Of a stretch of 64,000 bases of DNA, positions 34,001-46,500 are shown piece after piece. The stretch is from Oxytricha trifallax (taxonomy: Eukaryota; Ciliophora; Spirotrichea; Sporadotrichida; Oxytrichidae), in assembly GCA_000711775.1 (NCBI GenBank), contig ARYC01000666.1:1-64000 (forward strand), written 5' to 3'. The stretch's first letter is position 1. Each line of letters opens with the position of its first letter. Both the position numbers and the translations under genes were made by a program. The notes under the pieces are model-generated. The model did no database searches. It had not been told where the DNA came from and saw only the letters and a program-made list of their open reading frames with translations.

Positions 34001-37000
34001 GGATAATTTAATCAGCTATATCTCTCATTTTACCTTTTATCTTATTTTGCTATAGATAATGCTTGATTCTTTCTTTTGAATCTTTTTCTCTTCTACAACT
34101 GTAATAGTCATTTCTTTGCATATCGCACTCTATTATTATTATTGCTGCTAGAGCCCATATATCCCACTTAATATCTCCATCCCTCCAGTCTTCTCTCTCT
34201 CTCTCTGGAAAATATCCAGGAGTGCCACGTACGTTAGCCAGTCCTGAAGCCTCAACTCTCTACGATCTATTGAAATATATTATTATCACTCTAAGAGGTG
34301 AAAAGTCCAGCATTATTTTTTCAGGCTTTAAATCTCTGTGCATGTATCCTAAATTACGTAGCTCCTCAATACCTTTGCAGACATTTGTTAGAATAAAAGG
34401 TAGTTACTTTGGACACCTTTAGTCTTGAATATAGTCTCTTATTGATATTTGATATATAAAGGTAGGCGAAAAGCAACATGATTTTAAGCAAGGATAATTG
34501 CTTCAAGTTTAATTATAAATCTGCTCTGTCTATCCCTTGCTTTAGAAGAGCTTGATGCTCATTGACAAACTCCATTTGATACTTGTCATCGCATTTAAAG
34601 TAATTGAACGGATAAATCTTATAAGCAAACTGCTTATAAGTTATGACTTTTTTCTCAAACATATCCTCAAGAATAAGATAACTAACTTTCTTTGCAATCA
34701 GTTAGGCCAATTATATTCAATATTGGAAGCTTGAGTGAATGCATTTTGATAGTAATTTTTACTATCTCAGATGCAGGGAGGTATCTCACTGTTTTAATGA
34801 GTTTATTCTCTTTCTTAACTCTTTGCTCCAGAGATTCTAAAGAGTCTCTTGGCTTTCTTTTCTGAAGAAATACTTCACCGGTCTCAGGATCTATGACCTC
34901 AAACTTCTTACCATGGTGTTTTTCAAGGTGAACTTTTAGATCCCTTGAATGATTGTATTACTTATTACAGTAAGGGCAGAAATATTTCCATCTATCTTAT
35001 CATGCTTAAGATAGAGCTTGGGTTTGTTAGAATGCTGCTTTAAAGTGTGACGTTTGAGAGCAGATTTATAAGTAAAATTCTTCTAACACTTTTCACAAAA
35101 TGTTCCATCTTTATTTCTTTTTTCTATTCCTCCTCTTAATCTATTTTTATTGGTACCTCGCATTAAATTTCTTAGCTCTGCATTTATATTTAGCAATTGA
35201 ATTTTTATTCAAAGTCAGAGACCTAAGGTAATAAAATTTAAGGTTCATATTAGGTAGAGGCATTACAAGTCTCAATTTTCTTTTGATTCATGAGAGAAAT
35301 TTTTTACTGGCTAATGCCAAGCAATGCCGCTTTTCTAAGTAAGTTACCGCTCATTTTATAAATACTATTAATAATTATATAAGCTGTTTAAATTCTTCCT
35401 TTATAAACAAGTAAGAGCATATTATCAAAGATTCAGAGAGGTTTAAAGGGCTCTGAGTGAGAGACATTAGTTTTATATTTCTTAACATTAGAAATAATTT
35501 ACATACTAATTCATCCATTTTATACATTAAATGGACCTAAATGTGTTTTGGCAAGTTAGGTGGAGCTCCTAAATATGTTCTTGTAAATTTAGGAGGGGAA
35601 GTTTTAAAATTTAATTTTTTTAATGCACCACCTAATACGGTTTTGAACTTTAATTTAACCTCCTAATTAAGTTTTAAGTAAATTAGGAGCACCACCTAAT
35701 TAAAATAATTATTATTAGGAGCAATTTAATGGAAAAAGTTTGATAAAAATGGAAGTCAAACTCTGAAACTTGGAGAAAGTTCCTCCATCTTTATCTATTT
35801 ATTTGATTCAGGTTGACCTCCGAATGGATATCCCTATTTAGTAATAAAATTTTATTTTAGTAAGTTTATATTGGATATCCATAATTTTAAATTTCATAAA
35901 CATTTATAGAAACTGGAAGCAAGATGGAATCTATGAATGGTGCAATGAAGAGAATTTAATCTCAAGATTTAATAGGAAGATTTCGAAGTAAGGAGGACCA
36001 ATATAGATATTTAGTATAGCAAGGTAAGCACTTAACTAATATTTAAATTTTAACTATAGTTGGATTGTTCTTACCAACTCAGGAAGGAACAAAAATCTCA
36101 TTCTTAAAAGCTTTACTCAGTGAAGAGAAAAAAGCTTTTAAGACCAATGAAATAAAGATGATTGAGATTCCTAACTACCCTGAAATTTCAGTAACAAATC
36201 AATTGATGATGCTATGAGTGATCCAGATGTTGCTCTCTTCCTAACATCAAAGTTGCAACTCTCTAATAAGTTGCCAGAAAGAAACTTCTTCTTTGGTGTT
36301 CTAGGAACTCTGAAACCTGAGTACTTAAATGAAGTCATTTAAGAAGCTCACAAGAAACGCTACAACATCTCTTATGAAGAAAAAGAGAAGCAGGGAATAA
36401 AAATTAGTGACTCTTGGCAATAGGAACTTCAGAAGCATCCATTCATCTCAAGTAAGCTTAGTCTTCTAACTTTATAGAAAAACCTGGTACTGCTATTTAC
36501 TTGATGAAGGAGCGTAGCAAATTAAACAGAGAGAGAGAAAGTCTTAAGTAAAACATGAAAAAAGTAAGATACTCTACAAAGATTTTTAAAAAAACAGATG
36601 AGATGGATATAGATTCTGGAGCTGGCACTAAGAGAAGAAACATGGGCCCAAGCAAGCCATAAGAGGAAGAAAAGAAAGATAAGACAAATCCTTTTATGAG
36701 CTAATTTAATATGTGAATATATTCACTCGCTTAAATCTAAAACTTATTTATATACACAAAATCTTCCTTCTCTAGCGCATACTTTAGCTTTATCATCGCC
36801 GACTCTCTTAGCTGCACTCTTAATAAAATCAACAGTATCTATTTTTAAATCGTGAATCAAGTGATATAGCAGAAGTTTCTTGTAGTGGCCTTTTAATAGA
36901 CCCCAATATAATTAAATTCCATTGAGCTGAGGACTGTATTGAACATTAAATACAGGTGTTATGTTTAATCTTGTATATTCCTTCCTTGAGTCTTTAGTTT

Positions 37001-38746
37001 TATGGACTGATAAGTTGTATACAAACAAAATAATCTCTTAGTCACCGTACTTACCTCCGAGTTATTATAGGAATAATATGTATTATTCAGTCTTAATAGA
37101 GCGAGGGTGGATAACATAAGTCTCGAGACCATCATCTTCACTTATTCCACCTAGAATAGCATGAGTTTAAACTTTAACATTTTAATCATAAACTTCTATG
37201 TTGCTGTACCTCTTGTACCAGGACCTTGAAATGAAGGTATTGAATGTAAATACAGCTTCATCAGCGTGTATGAACTTTATATTATGCTCTTAAGACCTCT
37301 GCATTTAATCGAATATATAATTTAAATTATTCTTTATAAAATGGAACATAAAAGTCAATCACTCTCTTAATGCGATTGACTGTCTTGTAAGATATTCAAT
37401 TCTTTTTATATATGTTCGCTATAGATTAAGCAGATATGTGAAGCTCAGGAAATTGTCGATGAAACATAATAGCTCTCTAGGCCAGAGAGAAATGAGCCCA
37501 GTATTTAAGAGTCTTATCATTAATAAGATAATCGACATGATGCTGCTAAATTTTTAATGGTCTCTTAGGCTTAGAATTAAGATGCTATCTCTTTAAATTC
37601 AATACTAATAGACAGTGAGACCTCACAGTTGCTGGAGATTTATGGAGTAGCTTGCAATAGAAGTATAATTCAGAACAGGCTTGAGTTTTCACTATATTCA
37701 TCACGTCCATATCGCAACTTTAATAATAAATCTATATACTCACTGTCATAAACAGACCCTAAACCTCGCATATACTCATTTGAATTACTAATATTTAAAA
37801 ATTGATGCCCTACATAAACCCTATTAAAACCCTAATAAAGTATGCACTAATAGTCTACTTTTATCAATCAAAAACTCAATCAAACTACTGAAAGGATTTT
37901 GGGGTTTTGAGTCCCTTAAGAAGCACAAGAAAAGTCGATAGAGACAAAATTCCTAGATAGCCTTAATCCCCTTCAAAATTTAGCAAAAATAAGAAGCCTT
38001 TATCAATTTAAGTCCTTAGATAAAGCAAAGAGAAAATAAACTTAAAAGATTCCAAAAAAGACAGTCCAATAAGAGATTCTGTTCTTAGCCAAAAGAGTCT
38101 TTCTAAAGAGCAAGTATTTTTCCCATCTCTTTCAATGAATGGCATGTCCAAAGTTTTTAAATGGATGAATAGAGTAAAGAAGAAGATTAATAATCGACAC
38201 AATTTAATCATAGGTGGAGATCGAGTACAAGAACATAAATTTGAATTCAAGGAAGTGTGTGAAATTATCCTCTCTTCCTTAGATAATAAGTCTCTTTTTC
38301 TTAAAGATGGAAGGCTTGAAACCTTATAGGAGGATGATTTAAGAATGACTTTCGATGAGTTTTGCAATAGTTTGCTTATAGTAGCTCATTTATATCATGA
38401 AAAACTGATTTTGTATTAGGAATTTAGTATTAAAGAAGCTGTTGACGATTTCCTTCATCATTTACTGAATCGATTTAGCATTGACTCGAATCCATTATAT
38501 AGGAAAAGACTGGAGAAGCTTATGAAAATTAATTTTGATCAGAATTATAATAATTCTGGAAATGGACCTTTAAGAGATAGCTAGGATGCAAAAAATGATC
38601 AAGATCCAAATCAAAAAGAAACATTTGGTTAAATCCTTAAGAGATTAAAATTAGAAAAGCAAAAGAGTAATATATATATTTTATCGTTTAAAAGAAGGAA
38701 GAAGATGAGAGAAAAGTTAAATGAACCAGAAACCAAGAAAATTTGA
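31078..38746 (+). CDS. Large protein of unknown family (about 1147 codons), interrupted by TBE2
   Basis: Exons 31078-33082, 33117-33491, 33525-33754 and 37913-38746 join to 3444 nt (1148 codons). The two gaps before TBE2 are 34- and 33-nt GT-AG introns; TBE2 is the third gap. The N-terminal 450 residues are Gln/Lys-rich and partly coiled coil. The middle contains a better-conserved block (LTFPGFLESLVRVIYAKYRL, LLQRFFKSQ). The C-terminus has a second folded-looking stretch (VFKWMNRVKKKINN, MTFDEFCNSLLIVAHL) and ends at TGA 38744-38746. One in-frame TGA at 31630 breaks the first exon unless a nine-base IES is removed there. No family recognised. Confidence 0.7.
31630..31638. other. Possible 9-bp micro-IES (pointer AATT) covering an in-frame TGA
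   Basis: AATT at 31626-31629 and 31635-31638. Removal of nine bases keeps the frame and deletes the only TGA in a frame that otherwise runs for 668 codons. The alternatives are an allelic nonsense change or a sequence error. Confidence 0.3.
33894..35354 (-). pseudogene. TBE2 zinc finger-kinase gene, broken
   Basis: Starts MSGNLLRKAALLGISQ at 35354, homologous to MAANLNRKAVSLGSGQSQ of TBE1. C2H2 finger remnants lie near 34930-35110 on the minus strand, and the kinase catalytic region near 34180-34400. It ends KFRKLPHDAKVLFE at TGA 33894-33896. The frame is lost in more than one place. Confidence 0.75.
35540..35830. repeat. TBE2 internal non-coding array of CACCTAATT/TTAGGAG motifs
   Basis: Short inverted and direct repeats of CACCTAAT and ATTAGGAG lie between the kinase and 22-kDa genes, the position where TBE1 carries its GGTACC array. 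Confidence 0.55.
35934..36716 (+). pseudogene. TBE2 22-kDa-type gene, broken copy
   Basis: Starts MESMNGAMKRIQSQDLIGRF. A short intron lies near 36026-36059, followed by VGLFLPTQEGTKISFLKALL. The middle block NKLPERNFFFGVLGTLKPEYL and the C-terminus NPFMSQFNM before TGA 36714-36716 match TBE1. At least one frame break lies near 36200. Confidence 0.75.
36723..37771 (-). pseudogene. TBE2 transposase, broken copy
   Basis: Starts MRGLGSVYDSEYIDLLLKLR, matching the TBE1 transposase N-terminus, and ends YKQVLDLSE before TGA 36723-36725. The catalytic blocks are recognisable (a first-Asp region near 37255, a second-Asp region near 37010 and a PQLNGI-type block near 36920). Several frame breaks are present. 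Confidence 0.75.
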
Positions 38747-38871
38747 TAATTTTATGAATAATTTACCATTCAAAACATAAAAATTAAAGAATAATGATAG
38801 ATCACTTTAAAAATTTATATAACATATAAATATAGAATTAACCATAATAATCAAACGAGTATTTTTTAATT

Positions 38872-41250
38872 ATGAAAATAAATAACAACAACTCCTTCGT
38901 TAAAGTTTAAGATCCATTTTCTGGTTAAAGCAGCTAATTAAAAGCAGGAGCTCTAGCCAACAAGTATTTCTCACTTTTATTTTATAACTCATTTTTAGAT
39001 TTCTTAAAAATATGATAAGCGGTTAACCCTTTATTAAGCCCAATTGTAAGTATAATTCACTAAAAATTGCTCCATTTATTAATAATATTAATTATGTTAA
39101 ATATAGATCAACAGAGAAATAAAGAGTAGATCTCAACTAAGCCCTCGTCTGTATTGAATAGATCTGCAAGGACTTATGAGAAGGAAAACATAAACAGATA
39201 TGACAAGAGTTAATAGAATAGATAGAGTAGAGGGGAGTTCAATTATGATTCTGGAGCAGACTGGTCGCTCAGATTTTTCAATAAAACATTGACACATACA
39301 AGTAAGTTTATTTGATAAATTTTACGCAAAGTTATATACCACATCCATTTTACACACTTTTAGTAGTGATCAAACTGATAAATCCTATTCTATAGAGCCA
39401 GTAAATGTTTGTAAGCCATATGAGAGGCAAGACCCTGATGATAAAAGGTTAAGTAAATGTTTAAGAGGAAGCTCCACTTCAGTTTCACGGCATAATTAAC
39501 AATTTCTTAACGGCACATTAAATGAACGTTACTTTTCGCCATCTTTGCAAAGTAACTAAGTATTTTATCCTGATCCTCATGAAAATACTTCTTTGGCATT
39601 CACTGGATCTACTAAACCAAATAACACAAAAATGGTAAGGAAATTGAAGGCAATAATATATAAATTTAGTTTTCTACCAGAGTATAGTCAATTGAAAGAG
39701 GCAATTTTAGTGGTCCTGAATTGAGATTGTGTAATAGCGCTATTGCAACGAAAGCAAATAATGGAAACATAAAGAATTATAGTTACGAATTTATTTTCAC
39801 TGAAATATTTTGTCTTAAAAATGTTATACTCACAACTTTAAGTAGGCTCAAATGACAGTATAAAGAGGCTCTATGAAAATTAAGCAAACTTAGATGTATA
39901 GAATAATAATTAAGACAGTTAAAAAAACCATAACAATCCAAGGCAACACTATAGGAAAAGTTTCAATAGAGTAGACAATATTAATAACTTCACTCAAGAA
40001 GATTAATATGACACTTTATCTTAAGAAAGTGGAAAGTACTCAAATAGATCTAATACCTAAAGTTAGAATAAAGAACTTTAGTAGTAAAATTTAAGATAAA
40101 ACGCTTATTCAACTCAAAATCTTTAATTAATTTACTTGTATACATTTTTACTTCAAAATATTACAAGGCAAATGAAACAGTCATTCAATAAGCAGGATTT
40201 AGATGATACTAGATCTTAGGGATCCCATCATTCTCAATATTAAACACATAAAACCTAAACAGAGCAACTTCTTCACTAAAAATTAAAGAATCTCTCAAAG
40301 TCTTATGTTCAATCACCTTCAAAACCTCTGAATTTCCTAACTGTTGACTCGAATTAGGTTGATGAAATCTACAAAACAATTTAACAAAAAAAGAGTGAAA
40401 AACAGTATGAAAAGTTGATACTCTAAAATCAATAGAACGATAACCATTTTATGGAGCAATTCACTGGAGATTAATTTTAACAATTGCACAATTAAAGAAC
40501 GAAAGAGAGATTATTCTTCAAGCAGCAAGCTTTCAACAAAACTTAACAATTCAATTCGCAAGCTATAGAGTAAAAAGTAATACTATAGAGGTAAGAATAT
40601 ACTTAGATTTATGTTACTTTTAGTGAGGGAAGCTAAGGCAGGTTTGAGGGGCATTTTGGATAGAGTAACGAAGATAGGCAGAAAGTTAGAAAAATAAAGC
40701 TTGATGATTTAAGAGTAACACTTGAAAATCAAATTAAGCACAAAGAAGTACATAAAGAAATTGAATCTTACAAGGAATTACAAAAAGGATAAGACTATGT
40801 CTTAAATGACTAAGCTATCTCAAAAACAGTAAATATTTTAATTTTTTTTTATAAATCATTTTAGCTCAAATACGAAGAGGAAGTAAGAAAGCAAAATATT
40901 CAAAAAGAACTCAAACAGCACTATGATAAAGCTATCACCGATAAGAATCAAGATAATTTCAAAAGAGAAATGGCAGACTACCTTAAGTAATAAATTTAAT
41001 AAAGAAAGCACAAAAGGGAGAATTCTTATCAAGTTATCAATACTTAAGCTTAGGCAAATTTAAGTAATATCTAAAATAGGCAATATTTGGGAATGAATAC
41101 ATCTAGAGTTAATGATTTTGAATCGCCATCTAAAAATAAAAATCATAAGGTCAAGGTTAGAATGTCCAAAAATATTGATCAATTAGATGATAAACTTCTC
41201 AACCTTTTAAAATAAAATTAATTATATAATTAAGTTTTATTGATATCAGA
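38872..41250 (+). CDS. Gln/Asn-rich coiled-coil protein, unknown; six introns and two IESs, 3' end unresolved
   Basis: ATG 38872 (MKINNNNSFVKVQDPFSGQS). The frame continues through exons ending at 38963, 39045, 39303, 39634, 39781, 40590 and 40828. Introns are 33-61 nt, and two breaks use pointers (AGT at 39301/39365; TCAAAAT at 40114/40153). Phases match at every junction. The C-terminal 200 residues are a charged coiled coil (LEEEVRKQNIQKELKQHYD-like, then RMSKNIDQLDDKLLNLL). No TGA is met in frame before the next gene, so a last junction near 41220-41250 is missing from my reading. No domain recognised. Confidence 0.6.
39304..39367. other. IES, 3-bp pointer AGT
   Basis: AGT at 39301-39303 and 39365-39367. 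Joining on AGT gives LTHTSDQTDKSYSIEP. It also looks like a GT-AG intron, but splicing there gives a frame of poorer composition. Confidence 0.45.
40121..40159. other. Frame-neutral IES (39 bp), pointer TCAAAAT
   Basis: TCAAAAT at 40114-40120 and 40153-40159. Removal converts a hydrophobic, AT-encoded insertion (LIYLYTFLL) in a polar region to AYSTQNITRQM. The interior has no stop and is a multiple of three, so retention would not break the protein. Confidence 0.55.
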
Positions 41251-41421
41251 CTGTGAAGAACCTGTAAAATTGTTCACTACTTATAATTTTCCATTTCAAA
41301 GCTAAGTTTGCTTCAATTAATATTTTTCATTTGCTAACAACCTAAAGTTAAAAATAAATATTCGAGGAACTAGGGATTACTCATTTTACTTCAGAATTTA
41401 TTAAATTTACAATAATTCAAA

Positions 41422-43084
41422 ATGGAACTGTCTCTCAGTGGTGGTTATAGTTAATGCTGGAAGGCTATTATTCGCCCTCCTCGTGATGAGTACGAAATCA
41501 AGGATTTAGGACCAAAAGAGCTTTTAATTCATGGTTAGAGAGTTGTTAGAACAGATTTAACACTAACAAACTCAAGAGGTCACAAGTTAAGTTGTTCGTT
41601 CTTTGAAATTCATGAATTAAAAAGACCCTGCTAAGAAATGCCTTGTGTAATTTTCTTGCATGGAAATTGCTCAAGTAGAAGAGGCTCATTTGATTGTCTG
41701 GAATATCTGCTCCCACAAATGATTTCCCTCTTTACCTTTGATTTTTCTGGATGTGGATAATCTGAAGGGGACTATATTTCTCTAGGCTGGCATGAAAGAG
41801 AAGACTTATAATGTGTTATTGATTATCTAAGGAATAGTGGTAGAGTAAGTTTGATAGGTTTATGGGGTAGATCTATGGGAGCAGCCACAGCTTTACTTCA
41901 CGGCCACAGAGATCCCACTATCGCAGGAATGGTTTTAGATTCACCATTTAGTAAGCTCAAACAATTAGCAGAGGAATTAGTCCAAAACAACAGTAAACTT
42001 CCCAGTTTTCTGACAACGATGGGATTAAAGCTAGTTAGAGGGTCAATTTAAAGCAAAGCGGAATTCGATATATTTGAATTGAATCCAATAGACAACGTAG
42101 AGTCTTGCTTCATCCCTGCTTTCTTTCTGACTGGCAATGATGATAATTTTGTGGGACCTCACCATACAAAATCTATACATGAGAAATATGCAGGCGATAA
42201 ACGACTGGAAACTTTTCCTGGTGGCCACAACGGATCTCGTCCTGACGAAGTATAATAGTTTAATTTATGTTTCCTTTTTTATATAAATTTAATTTTAATG
42301 TTCAAGATATCTGAGTTCTTCTATCAGACTATGTAATGTGACCTAATTTAGCAATAGCTCAACGAATAAAAAATAAAATAGCAACAGGAAGTAGAGCAAA
42401 TGCGATAAAAACTTCGTCAGTAGAAATAGCCATAGTAAGAGGAACCCAGAGAAAGTGTAATAATGAGAGAATTTATTCAGTAAAGTAAAGATAATCATAA
42501 TAAAAACAGTATTTTAAAGGATAATTAGTAAATACTTTAGCAAAACTAATCTTAATCTCAGAGGAAAAACTCAAATATGTCAAATAAGAGCAATAATAAT
42601 GCACATAATGGAAAACGATAGTAGCATTAGGGAGATGATGATGATAGTGATGAATTTAATGTAAACCCGATAAGTAACTATATTAGGAAAATGATCTAAT
42701 TTTATTACTTAGTTTATTTATTAAAATAATATTGATGGTTCTTTCTACCATCAAAGTATTCAATAAGATCAACTCAACGAAATGAGAATTATCAAAATTA
42801 AGATTTTGCAAACAAATATTATGAATATAAACTTATTCTTAATGTCTCTTATGCTATTTACTATATAATTAGGTTTATAAATTCCAAATGAAGATCTGAT
42901 AATTTAGAGGAATATATAAGGTTAACATCAATTTTAATAGGAATAAATAGAGAACAATCTAAATAATAATAATAATTTTAGGGCGTAAGAGTTTAGACTA
43001 GGAATGGACGAGGAAGAAGAGTTGAGATTGGCCATAATTGCTTCAATAGAGCATTAAAGGCATGAACCTTAATTTCAATTATGA
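41422..43084 (+). CDS. Alpha/beta hydrolase with C-terminal Gln-rich region and ubiquitin-interacting motif
   Basis: Exon 1 (41422-42249, 276 codons) is a serine hydrolase. It has the oxyanion-type strand CVIFLHGNCSSRRGS, the nucleophile elbow GLWGRSMGAATALL (Ser in G-x-S-x-G), the acid loop FLTGNDDNFV and the catalytic His in FPGGHNGSRP. A 57-nt intron leads to a Gln-rich coiled coil and an Asp/Ser stretch. After a further IES (about 42690-42840, junction not resolved), the protein ends in a UIM-like helix, MDEEEELRLAIIASIEH, before TGA 43082-43084. The fold class is certain, the substrate unknown. The UIM suggests recruitment to ubiquitinated partners. Confidence 0.8.
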
Positions 43085-43599
43085 ACGAAATTTTTAATAT
43101 TGAGTAATACAAATTATTAAGAAAATAATAAAATGAACTAATTATTTTAAAACTTGACGAATAGTATTTTATAAATATAATTTTAAAGTTAGATTTTAAT
43201 ATGAAAAATAAAAATTTATAGAGAAATTTATGTGAATTCAAGAGCAATTAATTAACATTTTATGAGCATTATTTGTTTTGTTTAATCTTTTGATTTAAAA
43301 TTTGATTTAGAAAAATCCTGATATTTTTATACAAAAATCAATTGAATTTAGTTTCAAAACTAAACAGTAGTTAATATGACGTTAACAATTATAGCTCTAT
43401 ATTAATTTCTATCATTTATTTTAATAATAATATTATTTTAAACTGAGTTATTTCAATATCAATTAATTTTGGCAAAGCATTAAAAATTCTAATCCATTCT
43501 TGATTTTATATATATTCATGAGAATATCTTTGATTTTGACATAAAAAGTAAAAGAAATAAATAAGGAGTATAAGTAAGTTTTCGTTTTTATTGTCTATT
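43085..43599. other. AT-rich spacer between convergent genes
   Basis: Separates the hydrolase stop (plus strand) from the stop of the minus-strand membrane protein. No gene seen. Confidence 0.45.
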
Positions 43600-46500
43600 T
43601 CAATAGATCTTTCTATTCTTCCTAATAGTTAGAGGTTTAGTTTCATCTCTCAGTAGTCCCTCAGCTTGGATAGTGATCGTCCTTGTGTCAATCTAGGAAC
43701 CGACCTGTAAGTTCAAACTATTAATATAAATACTAATTATACATTACTACTATCTCTATCAAACTAGTATTGCTAATTGGGATATTTAAAGTACAAATTA
43801 AAACAGAAGTGCGCAAATAAATGCATAGCTGTTTAGCAATATTAATATTACCTGCTGTGTTAGTGTTTAGGTAGTTATTATCAGTATCAAAAGCATCTCC
43901 ACTTGTCCCTTAAACCATAATTCTACCAGTTTCTTCGTCCTTGACTTTTGCACTTCGGGAATTTTTGTACTTTTATTTCTCTAGATCTCTATTAAATTAG
44001 TCATTTTTCATGGACTTATTGTTATTTGCTTCTCTTAATGTAGTCTTCTTATCAAAAGATTTATTTCAATAAATTACCATACAAATTTTCATAAAGTAAC
44101 TATATTAAATGATAAAGATATAGGTTAGTAATCGACGGCATCCTCTCTATACACTATACTTTTATTTCTCATTATAGAACTCTTATGCAAGCCTGTATTT
44201 TCATCTGATTTTTATAGATGAGTACTGCTCTGTATAGAGCTAGACTTCTCGTGAGAAAGTTGCTTAAACCGCCCATCTGACATTAAATTTGAAAGATTTA
44301 TGGATCGCATTTTGGCTTATTTTTCTTCATCTTGCTTTATTCTTTGCACAGCTAGTTTTCTCTCAGGGCTTAATGTTTTCTAGAAAACAATCTCCAAATT
44401 TTCAAGAATATTATCGTTATCTTTGAGCTTTTTTTGATAAACACCCTTCAGAATTCTTCTATCAATATCCATAAGACTAGTTTAAGATCCCAAAGAGCCC
44501 ACAGCATTTTTTATTTTGTTCTTAATAAAGGAAGATAGTATCAAATTTTTGCTGTCCATAAGTTTAAGCGCATCTTATTAGTTATCGTCGCTATCAGAAG
44601 ACGAAGTGTCAGAATCTATAACATTTTTCTTCTAAAATTTCATAAGAAGTTTTTGGTTTTAACTCAAGAATACTTATGTGAATAATTTGAGTTGCCTGAT
44701 TGATTTCAAGAGAGTCACACAGTCCAACTCATGCATTAGTTTTTCAGTACCTTTTTCGAATAAAGCGTGTTTTTTTAGTTTAGGGTTAAACAACAATTTT
44801 TTATGGGATCTGCAGCAGCCACACTTGTAGAGATATTAAAGCATATCTTTTAGAGTATAATTGAACCTAAACCTTCGATAAATTTCTTTCATTAAACCCA
44901 TCTGTTCTTTTTCATTGAATCTTATGTGTTCGTTATCAAATTTAAAAGAAAGAATTAATGATAAATTTCTTGCCCTTCTTTTCACAATGGAATCTCTCCT
45001 AAATCTTTCGTATTTTAAAAGCAATTTTCTTCTGTTTATAGCCCAATTTGGTTTCATCTAAATCAGAAGTCTTTCCGTGTTTCTTATCTGAATCATAATC
45101 ATTTTCTCTTGAATTTCCTTTCTCCTCCTTATGTTCACTCTGGTAGACATGCTTGAGTAGAGCTGAATTTAGCAATCTATCCTGGAAAAATCCTACACAA
45201 AATAGTCCAATCATTATCAAAGATTCTTTGAAACCTCCTATATCTCCAAGTAAATCACTCACTCCATAGATTCTAAAATATCATTCATTATTGAAGGGAT
45301 AACTTTTTAAAGAGACTTGATTAAGATATCTTATAAATAATTAAGTAAAGGTATTAATTATTTTCCAATTTTATGACAAATTTCTCCTAGTAATTTATTT
45401 AATTAAAGGTTCCTTTAAAATACTTTATAGCTTAAAGAGTTTATAATATAAGGTATTTTTCTATTCTTTTATTATAAAGAGATAAAATCTCAATAATAAA
45501 ATAAAATAAAAAAATATTGAAAAATTTACCATATTTTCTTTTAAAATCGAAGTATAATTTTTAAATAATAATCATATTCACCGTAATAATTAATGTATTT
45601 ATTTAAATTAATATTCTCTAATATATTTGTACTCCTGCAATAATATATATATATAATAGCTTACTTTCTCTCATAAATATCAAATGCTTTATCCATTCTG
45701 ATAAACAAAGCAGCCATTGTATTATCATCCGCTCCTAAATCATCAAAATATTCTCGATAGTCATTAACCTAATAAAACTCTTTGTTAAAAATTTAACTCT
45801 CACTTACAGATGTGAATTGTATTTCCTCTTCAGTAAATGTCAATATTTGATCTTTCAAGAGTGCTTTATTAGTTTGTACATATAAATTCGCATTTTTACG
45901 CATATTTGAATCTAGTAAGAAATACAGAGCGTCATCAATGAAGTTTTGGATTGGCTGAGTGTAATTGTTGAAGTCAAAATACGAGTTTATAAAAGCAATG
46001 TTTAACTGATTGCTATCGAAGAAACTGTCCACGATTGCTTTACTTGCACACTTTTGCTTAGGATCCTCATATTTACATCGCCTAACTTATTTTAAGTTAT
46101 AAATAAATGTTCAATACAAAAAATGGAAAAATTTTATTAATTGATTAAAGCAAAATATTTTTTAAACTCTGATTTCAACATACTAGAATTCCTTGGAATA
46201 ATAATTCCCTTAAATATAAAGATCTTTCTACTTGACACAATTGAAATTATTAATGCCATATAGATTGACTTTTCTCTGATCCCAAAAACGAAAATACTAA
46301 TTCTCGCAAGGCACTATATCAAGGCTTGTTCTTATTCGGGTAGAATCTAGAATTAATTTTATTATCATGCGCGTGTTTATTTAAAATTAACTTACTTCCA
46401 GTTTATTCGTCATAAAGGACTTAGACTTGAGTTGCTTCAAGAGTTGCTATTGAGGAGTTGTAGTCTCCAGTTAATAGAAAAGCATAATCAAACCCCATTT

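Larger units (their letters stand above)
33755..37909 (-). mobile_element. Telomere-bearing element TBE2, complete, 4155 bp, inverted relative to TBE1
   Basis: The ends are CAAAACTCCGAAACCCTTTC (left, telomere-type bases partly eroded) and the inverted CAAAACCCCAAAATCCTTTC (right). Inverted repeats run about 78 bp. AGT flanks both ends (33752-33754 and 37910-37912). Gene order from the left is kinase (minus), 22-kDa type (plus), transposase (minus), the reverse of TBE1. Its inverted-repeat sequence beyond the C4A4 part differs from that of TBE1, so the two belong to different TBE subgroups. Several breaks are present in its genes. Confidence 0.93.

Noticed and set aside
44999-45262. Separate small gene starting MSDLLGDIGGF
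   Set aside because: A GT-AG junction with the exon ending at 45668 gives YERKIYGVSDLLGDIGGF, so it is the second membrane region of the larger gene.
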